The position numbers were made by a program, and so were the translations under genes. A stretch of 64,000 nt of DNA from Rhizobium esperanzae (GTDB taxonomy: Bacteria; Pseudomonadota; Alphaproteobacteria; Rhizobiales; Rhizobiaceae): NCBI RefSeq assembly GCF_014197615.1, contig NZ_JACIFY010000015.1:62001-126000 (forward strand), written 5' to 3'. The notes below the pieces were generated by a model. It was not told the origin of the DNA, ran no database searches, and saw nothing but the letters and a program-made list of their open reading frames with translations. Below, one piece after another: positions 52,674 to 60,917 of the stretch. How positions within the stretch are numbered: position 1 is the first letter of the stretch; each line of letters opens with the position of its first letter.

Positions 52674-53375
52674 TCATTCGTGCTCGGCAGGGCATGGCCA
52701 GCTTGTCGGAACGGAGAGGCCGGCAGGGAGTTTGGTCGAGGCATCGCCGCAGGCGAGGTCGATCTGGGCCTGTTCGAGCCCGGATGCGGCCGAGAGATCA
52801 AGCCCCTCGATGCGGGTGAGGAACATGAAGGCGCGCTCGAACATTGCCGGGCCTTCGAAGGCGGCGCCGGAGAGATCGGCGCGGGAGAGATTGGCGAAAG
52901 AGAATTTCGTTCCCGTCAGCACCGCCTTGTCGAAATCGGCGCGGCCGAGCTCGGCCTTTTCGAAACTCGCGCCGGCAAGCCGGGCGCCGGCGAAATTGGC
53001 CCGCTGCAGCTCGGCGCCGGCGAAGCTGGCGCCTTCGCCGATAATATTGGCGAAGCTGGCGCGATAGGCCTCGATCTTGGCGAAGTTGGCGCCTTCGGCA
53101 TGGGCGCCCTCGAGCGAGGCGCGCACCAGCGTTGCCTTCTCGAGATTGGCGGATTTGAAGTTGGCGCCGGCCAGATCGGTCAGCGAGAAATCGGTGCCGA
53201 TGAGATTGGCGCCTTCGAGATCACTGCCCTGCAGCATCAGGTTTTTCTTGGTGCATTCCTGCCAGTCGAGCTTCGGTGAGGCCAGGCTGCCGCAATCGGC
53301 GGCCCGGGCGGCAACCGGCGGAAATGCCAGAAGGACGAGGGCAAGGAGACCGAGTGACGATCCGTGCATTGCCAT
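52674..53375 (-). CDS. Secreted pentapeptide-repeat protein
   Basis: A 233-residue protein. A signal peptide (MAMHGSSLGLLALVLLAFPPVAARA) precedes about 25 pentapeptide repeats of A(D/N)LxG type (residues about 50-195: SDLEGANLIGTDFSLTDLAG), which fold as a right-handed quadrilateral beta-helix. Cys residues occur before and after the repeats (DCGSL, QECTKK, LACGDA, WPCP). The start at 53375 is chosen because GGAGGTG lies upstream; an ATG 18 bp earlier lacks this. Function unknown; probably periplasmic. Confidence 0.85.
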   Translation of the reverse strand: MAMHGSSLGLLALVLLAFPPVAARAADCGSLASPKLDWQECTKKNLMLQGSDLEGANLIGTDFSLTDLAGANFKSANLEKATLVRASLEGAHAEGANFAKIEAYRASFANIIGEGASFAGAELQRANFAGARLAGASFEKAELGRADFDKAVLTGTKFSFANLSRADLSGAAFEGPAMFERAFMFLTRIEGLDLSAASGLEQAQIDLACGDASTKLPAGLSVPTSWPCPAEHE

Positions 53376-53543
53376 TGAACTGTTCACCTCCATGACATCA
53401 GGGCATTTTCGGGCACGACATTTCGGGCATGCCGTTCTGAAGCCGCCTCTCGCGAAGCAGGCTGCCTCGCCTTTCTTACACAGCTCAGACTACAATAAAA
53501 AGATGGCGAACGCCTTCACAAAGGGTTGCCGGGAGTTGCCGGA

Positions 53544-54053
53544 TCAGGCCGGAGGCAGGCGAAGCTCCATGCAGGTCAGATCGAGCCAGCGGCCGAACTT
53601 GGTGCCGACTTCCGAAAATCGGCCGGCGATGCGGAAGCCGAGCTTTTCGTGTAGCCGGATCGAGGCGGTATTCTCGGCCTCGATGCCGGCGATCATCACA
53701 TGGATATTGCCGGCCGCGGCACGGACGATCAGTTCCCGCATCAGGCGCTCGCCGATGCCGGCGCCACGGCAATCCTTGTCGACATAGACGGAATGCTCGA
53801 CCGTGTGGCGATAGCCGTCGAAGGCCCGCCAATCGCCATAGGAGGCGTAGCCTGCGACCTTGCCCGAGAGTTCGGCGACGATGACCGGAAAGCCGCGCGC
53901 CTTGCGCGCCTTCATCCATTCCCGGCGGTTGTCGAGATCGACCAGCGTATCGTTCCAGATTGCCGTCGTGTGTTCGACGGCGTGGTTGTAGATATCGCGG
54001 ATCGCGGAAAGATCGGCTTCGCTGGCGTCGCGGAGGAGAACGGCGTCTGTCAT
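53544..54053 (-). CDS. GNAT acetyltransferase, phosphinothricin-acetyltransferase-like
   Basis: A 169-residue N-acetyltransferase: LLRDASEADLSAIRDIYNHAVEHTTAIWND, then VDLDNRREWMKARKARGFPVIVAE, motif A VDKDCRGAGIGERLMRELI for acetyl-CoA binding, and IEAENTASIRLHEKLGFRIAG. The layout matches the phosphinothricin/methionine-sulfoximine acetyltransferase group (pat/bar, yncA). Substrate not proven. The start at 54053 has a weak ribosome site. Confidence 0.88.
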   Translation of the reverse strand: MTDAVLLRDASEADLSAIRDIYNHAVEHTTAIWNDTLVDLDNRREWMKARKARGFPVIVAELSGKVAGYASYGDWRAFDGYRHTVEHSVYVDKDCRGAGIGERLMRELIVRAAAGNIHVMIAGIEAENTASIRLHEKLGFRIAGRFSEVGTKFGRWLDLTCMELRLPPA

Positions 54054-54136
54054 GATTGCCCGGCTCGAATTGACTGCCGGGATGGCATACGCGCCCCTCC
54101 CGAAGATGTAAACGACGGCTTTGGGAACAGTTAATG

Positions 54137-54805
54137 TCAGACGCCTGACGCCGACAGGCTGAAACAGGTGAAGACGGCCGAATAATGCACGGCTGCGGCG
54201 GTAACGACGAAACCGTGCCAGATGGCGTTCTGGAAGCGCAGCTTCTCCCAGACATGGAAGATGACGCCGAGCGAATAGATGACGCCGCCGATGACGATCA
54301 GCAGCATCGAGGCGGAGGGAATGCGCGCGGCGACTGGCCCGGCCACCAGCACGCCGCTCCAGCCCATGGCGAGGTAGAGCAGGATGGCCAGACGGTCGTA
54401 ACGCCCGGGAAAGACGCATTTCAGCACGATGCCGGCGGCGGCGAACAGCCAGATCGCCACCAGCATGAAGAAGAGCAGCGGATCGTCGGCGCCGCGCTGG
54501 AGGAAGGGCGTGTAGGTGGCGGCGATCAGCAGGAAGATCGCCGAATGATCGAAGCGGCGCAGGTACCATTTGGTGGGCGAGACCGGCCAGGCATTGTAGG
54601 AAAAGGAAATGGCGAGCGTCAGCACCAGCCCGACACCATAGATCCAGGCCGCGGCGAGCGCGCCGTAAGAGCTCCAGAGCGTGGCATAGAAGATCAGCAC
54701 GGTGGCGCCGATCAGCGCCAGCACGAGACCGACGCCATGGACGATGCCGTCGGCGATCAGTTCATATTTGTCGTAGACCCAGCGAATACCGTTGAACTCG
54801 GCCAT
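54137..54805 (-). CDS. Hemolysin III / YqfA-type (PAQR-fold) membrane protein
   Basis: A 222-residue protein with seven membrane helices. It shows the family's conserved polar residues: ELIADGIVHGVGL at helix 1, SFSYNAWPVSPTKWYLRRFDHSAIFLLIAATYTPF and VGVIFHVWEKLRFQNAIWHGFV. Histidines in DGIVH, FDHS and WHGF fit the metal site of the PAQR fold. It follows the universal stress gene by 119 bp on the same strand. Confidence 0.9.
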   Translation of the reverse strand: MAEFNGIRWVYDKYELIADGIVHGVGLVLALIGATVLIFYATLWSSYGALAAAWIYGVGLVLTLAISFSYNAWPVSPTKWYLRRFDHSAIFLLIAATYTPFLQRGADDPLLFFMLVAIWLFAAAGIVLKCVFPGRYDRLAILLYLAMGWSGVLVAGPVAARIPSASMLLIVIGGVIYSLGVIFHVWEKLRFQNAIWHGFVVTAAAVHYSAVFTCFSLSASGV

Positions 54806-54924
54806 GCACGCCAATCCGTGTTGGACCCCCGCCTGTAATCGTCTCATCGAACAGACGGGCGCGCAACTGGGGCTAAGCGCACAGGCGGTAAATCTTCGTG
54901 ACAGGCTGCAAGACCTGCCGCACA

Positions 54925-55344
54925 TCAGATCTTTTGCCGGTCGACCAGCACCGAGCATTTGGCATGGCGCACGACCCGGTCGGCGGTGGCGCCGATGAAG
55001 TAGTTGGAAAAGTCCGGAACATGCGAGGCGACGATGATCAGGTCGGCTCCATGGCTTTCGGCAGTCGCGATGATCGCTTTGGCGGGTGGGCCGTTGCGGA
55101 TCTCGACGGTTGCCGCAATACCGGTCGTGGCGACCAGCGTTTCCAACTGGTCGCGGCTGTCCTGCATGGCGTCCTCGACCATATTGGCCGGCAGTTCGAC
55201 CGCGACATAGGTCGGTATATCCTCGATGACGTTGAGGGCGATAATCTCGCCGCCGGCGTCGAGCAGGGACGCCGCCTTGCGGAGGATCTTTTCTCCCTTT
55301 TCGATGCCGCCGAGCGCCACCGCGACGATGATCTTCCTGTACAT
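54925..55344 (-). CDS. Universal stress protein (UspA family)
   Basis: A 139-residue single Usp domain: MYRKIIVAVALGGIEKGEKILRKAASLLDAGGEIIALNVIED at the start and GPPAKAIIATAESHGADLIIVASHVPDFSNYFIGATADRVVRHAKCSVLVDR, with the ATP-binding G-x2-G-x9-G(S/T) region altered (the Gly of GSxG is replaced around DFSNYFIGATADRV). GGAGGGAGCC lies before ATG 55344. An FNR/FixK box lies 54-67 bp upstream. Confidence 0.93.
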   Translation of the reverse strand: MYRKIIVAVALGGIEKGEKILRKAASLLDAGGEIIALNVIEDIPTYVAVELPANMVEDAMQDSRDQLETLVATTGIAATVEIRNGPPAKAIIATAESHGADLIIVASHVPDFSNYFIGATADRVVRHAKCSVLVDRQKI

Positions 55345-55397
55345 GGCTCCCTCCATGACTGCGATGCATAAGCTTCCTCTAAAAAGATATGATCGCA

Positions 55398-55411
55398 TTG
55401 ATCGCAATCAA
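55398..55411. promoter_or_regulatory. FNR/FixK-type box upstream of the universal stress gene
   Basis: TTGATCGCAATCAA matches TTGAT-N4-ATCAA, the exact anaerobox consensus of the FNR/FixK family. Its centre is about 60 bp before the usp ATG, so a transcription start near 55363 would place it at the usual -41.5. It also lies 119 bp upstream of the divergent VOC gene. Low-oxygen activation is inferred. Confidence 0.7.
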
Positions 55412-55529
55412 GTGGGCGCAAGTCATCGTCAACAATTGCTCAACGCTTCATCCTCAAAAACGCGTCTTCTGTGAACAATCGGAATGCCCCATATAGAGCT
55501 CAAGTACGGCAACCGAGGAGACAGAGCGA

Positions 55530-56495
55530 ATGAACCGGCGAAACTTCCTCGGGCTTGCTGCGGGCGGCACTTTTGCCGCCACCGCCGGTACGCCTTCCAT
55601 TCTACAGGCCGGATCAAGGACAGGAGAACAATCCATGACGACCGAAACTTCCTATGCACTGACGCGGCCCGCCTATGTCGACCAGTCGCATCTCGTCGTC
55701 ACCGATCTCGGCCTGGTTTCCGGCTTCTATCAATCGATGCTCGGCCTGAAGGTCATCGAGAAGACGGCGAGCGGCGAAGTGCTGGGTGCCGGCGGGCAGC
55801 CGCTGCTGACGCTGACGACAGCGAAGAACGCCGCGATCGCGCCGCGCAACGCCGCCGGCCTTTTCCACACTGCCTTTCTGATGCCTGACAGGGTCGAGCT
55901 GGCGCGCTGGCTGCGCCATGCAGCCCATAACAATGTCGTGCTCGACGGCGCTTCGGACCATCTGGTCAGCGAGGCGATCTATCTTTCCGACCCCGAAGGC
56001 AACGGCATCGAAATCTATGCCGACCGGCCGCACGAACAGTGGAAATTCGATCAGGACGGCATGGTCGATATGGCGACGCTGCGCCTCGACCTGCAGGCAC
56101 TCTATGACAGCGCGCCCGAAGACCGCTGGGACGGCATGGCTTTGGGAACGGCGATCGGCCACCTGCATCTGCAGGTCGGCGATATTCCGAACGCAGACGC
56201 CTTCTATCGCGACGTGCTCGGCCTCAAGCTGATGGCGAGCCGTCCGGGCGCGAGCTTCTTTGCGACCGGCGGCTACCATCATCATATCGCCGCCAATATC
56301 TGGAACAGCCGGGGTGCTGCGGCACGCACCGCCAACATGACCGGACTGTCGGACTACAAGATCCGCTTCAACGACAAGGCGACGCTGGATGCGGCGGTCG
56401 CCAAGCTCGACGAACTGGAGATCAAGAGCGAGAAACGCGACGGCGGCACCTTCCTCAGGGATCCCTGGGGCATCGGCCTGACGCTGTCGGCCTGA
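55530..56495 (+). CDS. Two-domain VOC dioxygenase with a Tat signal
   Basis: A 321-residue protein of the CatE-type catechol-2,3-dioxygenase group. Two VOC modules: SHLVVTDLGLVSGFYQSMLGLKVIE with EGNGIEIYADRP (first), and GHLHLQVGDIPNADAFYRDVLGLKLM with FATGGYHHHIAANIW (second). The N-terminus MNRRNFLGLAAGGTFAATAG is a twin-arginine signal (RRNFLG). GAGGAG lies nine bases before ATG 55530. A second ATG at 55635 (MTTETSYAL) has AGGAG eight bases upstream and would make a cytoplasmic form. The last conserved Glu position appears as Leu (GIGLTLSA). Confidence 0.85.
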   Translation: MNRRNFLGLAAGGTFAATAGTPSILQAGSRTGEQSMTTETSYALTRPAYVDQSHLVVTDLGLVSGFYQSMLGLKVIEKTASGEVLGAGGQPLLTLTTAKNAAIAPRNAAGLFHTAFLMPDRVELARWLRHAAHNNVVLDGASDHLVSEAIYLSDPEGNGIEIYADRPHEQWKFDQDGMVDMATLRLDLQALYDSAPEDRWDGMALGTAIGHLHLQVGDIPNADAFYRDVLGLKLMASRPGASFFATGGYHHHIAANIWNSRGAAARTANMTGLSDYKIRFNDKATLDAAVAKLDELEIKSEKRDGGTFLRDPWGIGLTLSA

Positions 56496-56671
56496 TTTCT
56501 CGGCGGAGCGGCTCGGCCATAGCGGTTGAAACGGTTGGCGCCATGCCGGCAAAACCCTCCGCGTGAAGGCACGGCGGCTGCCGCTTGCCGGCCGGCCGTC
56601 CCGGTCAGGGAACCGGAACCGCATCAGCGCGTTTCCATCGCGAAGCAATGGGGCTTCGGGGACCTCACCGC

Positions 56672-57838
56672 ATGGGCATCGCCAACGGCATCCGCAAACA
56701 TGCAAAGAAGATCGCCATCGGCGAACGCCATACCAGCGCCTGGGCGCAGACACTGAAGGAAACGGCGGAAGAGCTGCCGCCGCCACCGCTGCACCGGCTG
56801 GAAAAGGACGGGCTCGACATCAGCATGGCCTGGGCGATCATCGGTATCTTCGCCATACTCGGCCTTGCCGCCGTCTACATGATGTCGCTGATCCTCATCC
56901 CGATCACCCTTGCCGTCGTCGTCGGCATGATCCTCGGCATGGCGGCGGAAAAACTCAGCAGGATGGGCGTGCCGCGGCTTGCCAACGCCGTCCTGCTGTC
57001 AAGCTGCGTCGCGCTGGTGATCTTCCTGCTGGTCAACTCGCTCGCCGGCCCACTGGTGGCTTTCGCCAATGAAGCGCCGGCTTTTGCCGAGCGCACCATC
57101 AACCGCGTCATGCCCTATCTCGAGCGCATCCAGTGGCTGCATATCACGCCGGCGACATTCGAAAGCGGGCCGATGTCGATCGGGGCGCTGATCGAAAACA
57201 CCGGCAACGTGCTGCATGTGGTGACCACCAGCCTGACGCCGGCACTGGTGCAGGGAATGATCTTCTTTGCGGCGCTGCTGCTCTTCCTCGCCAGCCGGGT
57301 CAACCTGCGCAAGGCAATCATCATGACCTTCCGCACCCGCACGCAGCGCCTCGCGGCAATCCGCGTCATCAATGGCGTCGAACAGGTGCTCGGTTTCTAT
57401 TTCGCCACGGCCTCGCTGATCTATATCGGGCTCGGCGTGGTCATGACGATCATCGCCTATGCCAGCGGGCTGGCGGCGCCGGTGCTCTGGGGTTTCTTCG
57501 CCTTCCTTTCGAGCTTCATCCCCTATCTCGGCATCACGCTGATGACGCTTGCCGTCGCGATCGCCGGCATCCTCACCTATGACAGCCTGTTCACCGGGCT
57601 GATGCCGGCCGCAGCTTTCTTCACCGTGCATCTTCTCATGGAGAACCTGATCTTCCCGGCGGTGATGGGACGGCGGCTGGAAATCAATCCCTTCATCGTC
57701 TTCCTCGCCATCCTGTTCTGGACATGGATGTGGGGCGCTGTCGGCGCCATGCTGGCGCTGCCGCTGTCGCTCATCGTCATGACTGTTATCGATGAACTGC
57801 TGATCGAAGAAAAACCGCAGCCGCAATTGCCGAAGTGA
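56672..57838 (+). CDS. AI-2E/PerM-family permease
   Basis: A 388-residue protein with about seven to eight membrane helices. The C-terminal half has the family signature GFFAFLSSFIPYLGITLMTLAVAI and LLMENLIFPAVMGRRLEINPFIVFLAILFWTWMWGAVGAMLALPL. The family includes the autoinducer exporter TqsA and sodium/proton antiporters; the substrate is not evident. I choose ATG 56672 (MGIANGIRKHAKK); ATG 56648 is an alternative. Confidence 0.88.
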   Translation: MGIANGIRKHAKKIAIGERHTSAWAQTLKETAEELPPPPLHRLEKDGLDISMAWAIIGIFAILGLAAVYMMSLILIPITLAVVVGMILGMAAEKLSRMGVPRLANAVLLSSCVALVIFLLVNSLAGPLVAFANEAPAFAERTINRVMPYLERIQWLHITPATFESGPMSIGALIENTGNVLHVVTTSLTPALVQGMIFFAALLLFLASRVNLRKAIIMTFRTRTQRLAAIRVINGVEQVLGFYFATASLIYIGLGVVMTIIAYASGLAAPVLWGFFAFLSSFIPYLGITLMTLAVAIAGILTYDSLFTGLMPAAAFFTVHLLMENLIFPAVMGRRLEINPFIVFLAILFWTWMWGAVGAMLALPLSLIVMTVIDELLIEEKPQPQLPK

Positions 57839-57856
57839 ACTGAACGGGAGGCGTGG

Positions 57857-59146
57857 GTGGCATCCGATCTCGATCTCAACGAATCCGATCACGACCAGAT
57901 GGTCAGCGGCCGGTCTCTCTGGGGGAAAAGCGGCATACGGCCGCAATGGCGGCCGATCGAACAGAGCTTTTCCGTCGAGGTGGCGGTGATCGGCGGCGGC
58001 ATCACCGGCGCTTTGGTGGGCGAACATCTGTCGGCGCGCGGTTTTTCCGTTGTGATCATCGACCGGGAGGAGCCCGGCTTCGGCAGCACGTCGGCGAGCA
58101 CAGCGATGCTGCAATGGGAAATCGACAGCACGCTGACCGAGCTTGAGGATTATTACGGCTTCGAGCGCGCGGCCGGCATCTACCGCCGCAGTGGTGCAGC
58201 GGTCGCCGGCCTTTCCAAGCTGATTGCCGCAAACGGAATTGCCTGCGGCTTCCGGCCGCGCAACACGCTCTATCTTGCTGGCAATCGCGAAGGCGCGCGA
58301 GACCTTCTGGAGGAGCGGCAGCTCCGCCGCCGGGCGGGTCTGCCGGGCGTCTATCTCGAACATCCCGATCTCTTCACCCAGTTCGAAATCGACCGGGATG
58401 CGGCGATCTTTTCGCCGAGTTCGGCGGAATGCGACCCGCTGCTCCTGACCTGGGCGCTGATCGAAATGGCCGTTCGGCGCGGCACGAAGCTGGTAAAGGC
58501 TTCCGTGACGGCGCTTCACAGCGAAAGCGATCACGTCACGGCCCAGACGGACGCAGGCCACCTCATCGAGGCGCGCCATGTCGTGCTTGCGACCGGCTAT
58601 TCGATGCCGGGCTTCGACATGCCGAAGCTGCACCGCGTCAGTTCGAGCTGGGCACTCGCCACCGTGCCGCAGGATCCGGCAAATTTCTGGCGCGACAGGG
58701 CGCTGATCTGGGAAGACAACCATCCCTATCTCTATATGCGCACGACAGCCGACAACCGCATCGTTGCCGGCGGTGAGGATGACGGCACAACCGATCCCGA
58801 AATGCGCGACCGCAAGCTGCCGGCAAAGACCACGGCAATCCGGGAAAAGATGAAGCGGCTATGGCCGAAGGCGGATACGCGGGTGGAGCACGCCTGGTGC
58901 GGAACCTTCGGCGAGACGGTCGACGGCCTGCCGCTGATCGGCCCGGTGCCCGAGATGCCGCATGTATTCGCGGCCTACGGCTACGGCGGCAACGGCATCA
59001 CCTTTTCCTACCTCGCAGCCCAGATGATCGGCGCCATGCTCGCCGGCATGCATCGCGACTGGTTCGAGGATTTCGCGCTCGACAGGGAGGGACCGGGGAT
59101 GCGGCGGTTTGAGGATCGGTTCGGAATTGGGGACGAGTTGCGGTAG
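57857..59146 (+). CDS. FAD-dependent amine/D-amino acid oxidase (DadA/DAO type)
   Basis: A 429-residue flavoprotein. The FAD loop VEVAVIGGGITGALVGEHLSARGFSVVIID is at about 41-70, then GFGSTSASTAMLQWEID and LEARHVVLATGYSMPG-type segments, ending GLPLIGPVPEMPHVFAAYGYGGNGITFSYLAAQMIG. It is a GlpD/DAO-fold oxidase of unknown substrate, with no iron-sulfur tail. GGGAGG precedes the GTG start at 57857. It follows the permease gene by 18 bp, possibly one operon. Confidence 0.88.
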   Translation: MASDLDLNESDHDQMVSGRSLWGKSGIRPQWRPIEQSFSVEVAVIGGGITGALVGEHLSARGFSVVIIDREEPGFGSTSASTAMLQWEIDSTLTELEDYYGFERAAGIYRRSGAAVAGLSKLIAANGIACGFRPRNTLYLAGNREGARDLLEERQLRRRAGLPGVYLEHPDLFTQFEIDRDAAIFSPSSAECDPLLLTWALIEMAVRRGTKLVKASVTALHSESDHVTAQTDAGHLIEARHVVLATGYSMPGFDMPKLHRVSSSWALATVPQDPANFWRDRALIWEDNHPYLYMRTTADNRIVAGGEDDGTTDPEMRDRKLPAKTTAIREKMKRLWPKADTRVEHAWCGTFGETVDGLPLIGPVPEMPHVFAAYGYGGNGITFSYLAAQMIGAMLAGMHRDWFEDFALDREGPGMRRFEDRFGIGDELR

Positions 59147-59174
59147 ACGTTCGCATTGGCTGTTGTGCCATGTA

Positions 59175-59347
59175 CCCCCTCTGCCCTGCCGGGCATCTCC
59201 CCCACAAGGAGGGAGATCGACAAGAGGCTGGACCATCGTTCTCTCGTTGCCACAGCGCAGCAGCTATGCGGTCGTTGTTTGGGGAAGCCACCGCGCCCAG
59301 CCAATCTCCACCCTTGTGGGGGAGATGCCCGGCAGGGCAGAGGGGGG
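59175..59347. repeat. RIME-like palindromic repeat, copy 2
   Basis: Left arm 59175-59205 and right arm 59316-59347 pair over about 31 bases (CCCCCTCTGCCCTGCC to TCTCCCCCAC). Its interior (GGGGAAGCCACCGCGCCCAGCC) resembles that of the copy at 63051 more than copy 1. It separates the convergent FAD-oxidase and deacetylase genes and could act as a terminator for both. Confidence 0.8.
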
Positions 59348-59376
59348 TGCCGCACGGCACACCTTCAACCGCCGCA

Positions 59377-60174
59377 CTACTCCGTCGTCTTGTCGTCGCC
59401 GGTATCCTCGACATCCTCGAGGCGGACGAACTCGGTGCCCTTGGCTTTCAGATCGACCAGCGCCTTGGCGACCCCCTCGCCGGCCGCATGGGTCGGCTGG
59501 TTGATGTGGGAGATGACGACGTCGCCGTCCTTGGCCGAAGCGATGCGCTTTTCGGTGATCGCTGCCCCGAGCAGCGAGCCGCCGTCGCCATTCACCGAAT
59601 AACCGGCGATACGGTAACCCATGGCGCGGATCTCGGCGATGGCGGAAAGGTCATATTTGGCCGTGGAGCCTCGGAACCAGTGCGGCGCCGGAATGCCGGC
59701 CGCGGCCATGGCGGCAGCGCCGCCCTCGACTTCCTGCTTTACCGCCTGGGCCGAGCCGGCCGACGCGATGCCATAGATCAGCGTCGGCGTGTCGACGGCC
59801 GGAATATGGTTCTGACCGTGGTTTTCCAACTCGAAGAGATCGGGATTCTCGAGGAAGACGGCAAGGGCTGCAGGATTGCGCTTCAGCCAGCGGGCGGTGA
59901 CGAAGATCGTTGCCGGGATGCGTTCCCGCACCAGGGTCGAAAGAATGCGCTCATCCGCCTGGCCCATGCAGGCATCGAAAGTCAGCGCGATGCGGGCATG
60001 GCCGGCGAGGTTGGAGCGGGCGATATGCAGATGCGGCTCGACGAGTTTTACAGCCGGCGCCTTCGAGACCGGAACTGTTGCGGCCGAGATCGGCGGCGCA
60101 GACGGCAATTCGTCCGCCGATGCGGCTGATATCGCGGCCAGGAGGAAGGCCGAAGCGAAAAGGATGCGGTTCAT
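59377..60174 (-). CDS. NodB-fold polysaccharide deacetylase-like protein
   Basis: A 265-residue secreted protein (signal peptide MNRILFASAFLLAAISAASA). The NodB-like domain has ALTFDACMGQADERIL, FVTARWLKRNP and LENHGQNHIP (His-x3-His), then YSVNGDGGS. The usual Asp-Asp pair of the first motif is Asp-Ala, so one metal ligand is missing. It may be a variant deacetylase or a non-catalytic binder. Confidence 0.82.
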   Translation of the reverse strand: MNRILFASAFLLAAISAASADELPSAPPISAATVPVSKAPAVKLVEPHLHIARSNLAGHARIALTFDACMGQADERILSTLVRERIPATIFVTARWLKRNPAALAVFLENPDLFELENHGQNHIPAVDTPTLIYGIASAGSAQAVKQEVEGGAAAMAAAGIPAPHWFRGSTAKYDLSAIAEIRAMGYRIAGYSVNGDGGSLLGAAITEKRIASAKDGDVVISHINQPTHAAGEGVAKALVDLKAKGTEFVRLEDVEDTGDDKTTE

Positions 60175-60273
60175 ATCGGGGCTTCTACGATTGGGTCCGT
60201 CGATTTTAGCGGGTGTTCCTGCATGGCGCCATGTGGCCGGATGTCACCGCAGCCGCCGGAACAATCCACGGCA

Positions 60274-60663
60274 TCAATCGTAGAGATAATATTTGTCCCA
60301 CTTCTCGCGCGGCACCTTGTCGCCGATCTGGTAATCGAGCTCGCGCACGTTGATATGCTGCGGACCGGTGATGCAATTGTAGGAGAGATGGTACCAGTCG
60401 CCCTTGCTGCGGAAGACCGCACCCGGCGCCTGCAGCGAATTGTCGCCGGCGACCGGATCCTTGAACGTATAGGCGATGACTTTGTCGGGCTTGAAGCCGG
60501 TGCTGTCATTGTTGATGCGGCTCATCGCCTCGGTGTCGCAGCTCTGTTCCAGCCGGGTCGAGGGATCGAGTTTTTCCAACTGCTTCTTGATGGCGGGATC
60601 GACGGCAAAGGCGGGGGCAGCAAGGCCAAGGAGGGATACGAACAGGAGCAGACGTTTCGGCAT
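60274..60663 (-). CDS. DUF930 secreted protein
   Basis: A 129-residue protein with a signal peptide (MPKRLLLFVSLLGLAAPAFA). The mature part has KLDPSTRLEQSCDTEAMSRIN, AYTFKDPVAGDNSLQAPGAVFRSKGDWYHLSYNCITGPQHINVRELDYQIG, the DUF930 pattern with two cysteines that may form a disulfide. Function unknown. It diverges from the oligopeptidase gene. Confidence 0.85.
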   Translation of the reverse strand: MPKRLLLFVSLLGLAAPAFAVDPAIKKQLEKLDPSTRLEQSCDTEAMSRINNDSTGFKPDKVIAYTFKDPVAGDNSLQAPGAVFRSKGDWYHLSYNCITGPQHINVRELDYQIGDKVPREKWDKYYLYD

Positions 60664-60917
60664 TGTGGAGAAAATCCCTTACTGTTGTCCATTCTTCACC
60701 CTGCCCCGGGCAGCTTGCCGGGGGCTTGGCATGTGCAAATTTCGCTCAGCGAGAGCGGACATTCTTAAATATTGTGGTGACATCAAGGCAAAGCGGGCAG
60801 AGCCGTCTCCTTGCCTGTGGAAGGTCATCCGCACCCTTGGCGCAGCCTTGCCGCTTGATCCGGCGGCGGCGCGCCTCTATCTCTTGCCAACCCGACATTC
60901 CCACCGGAGCCAATTCC

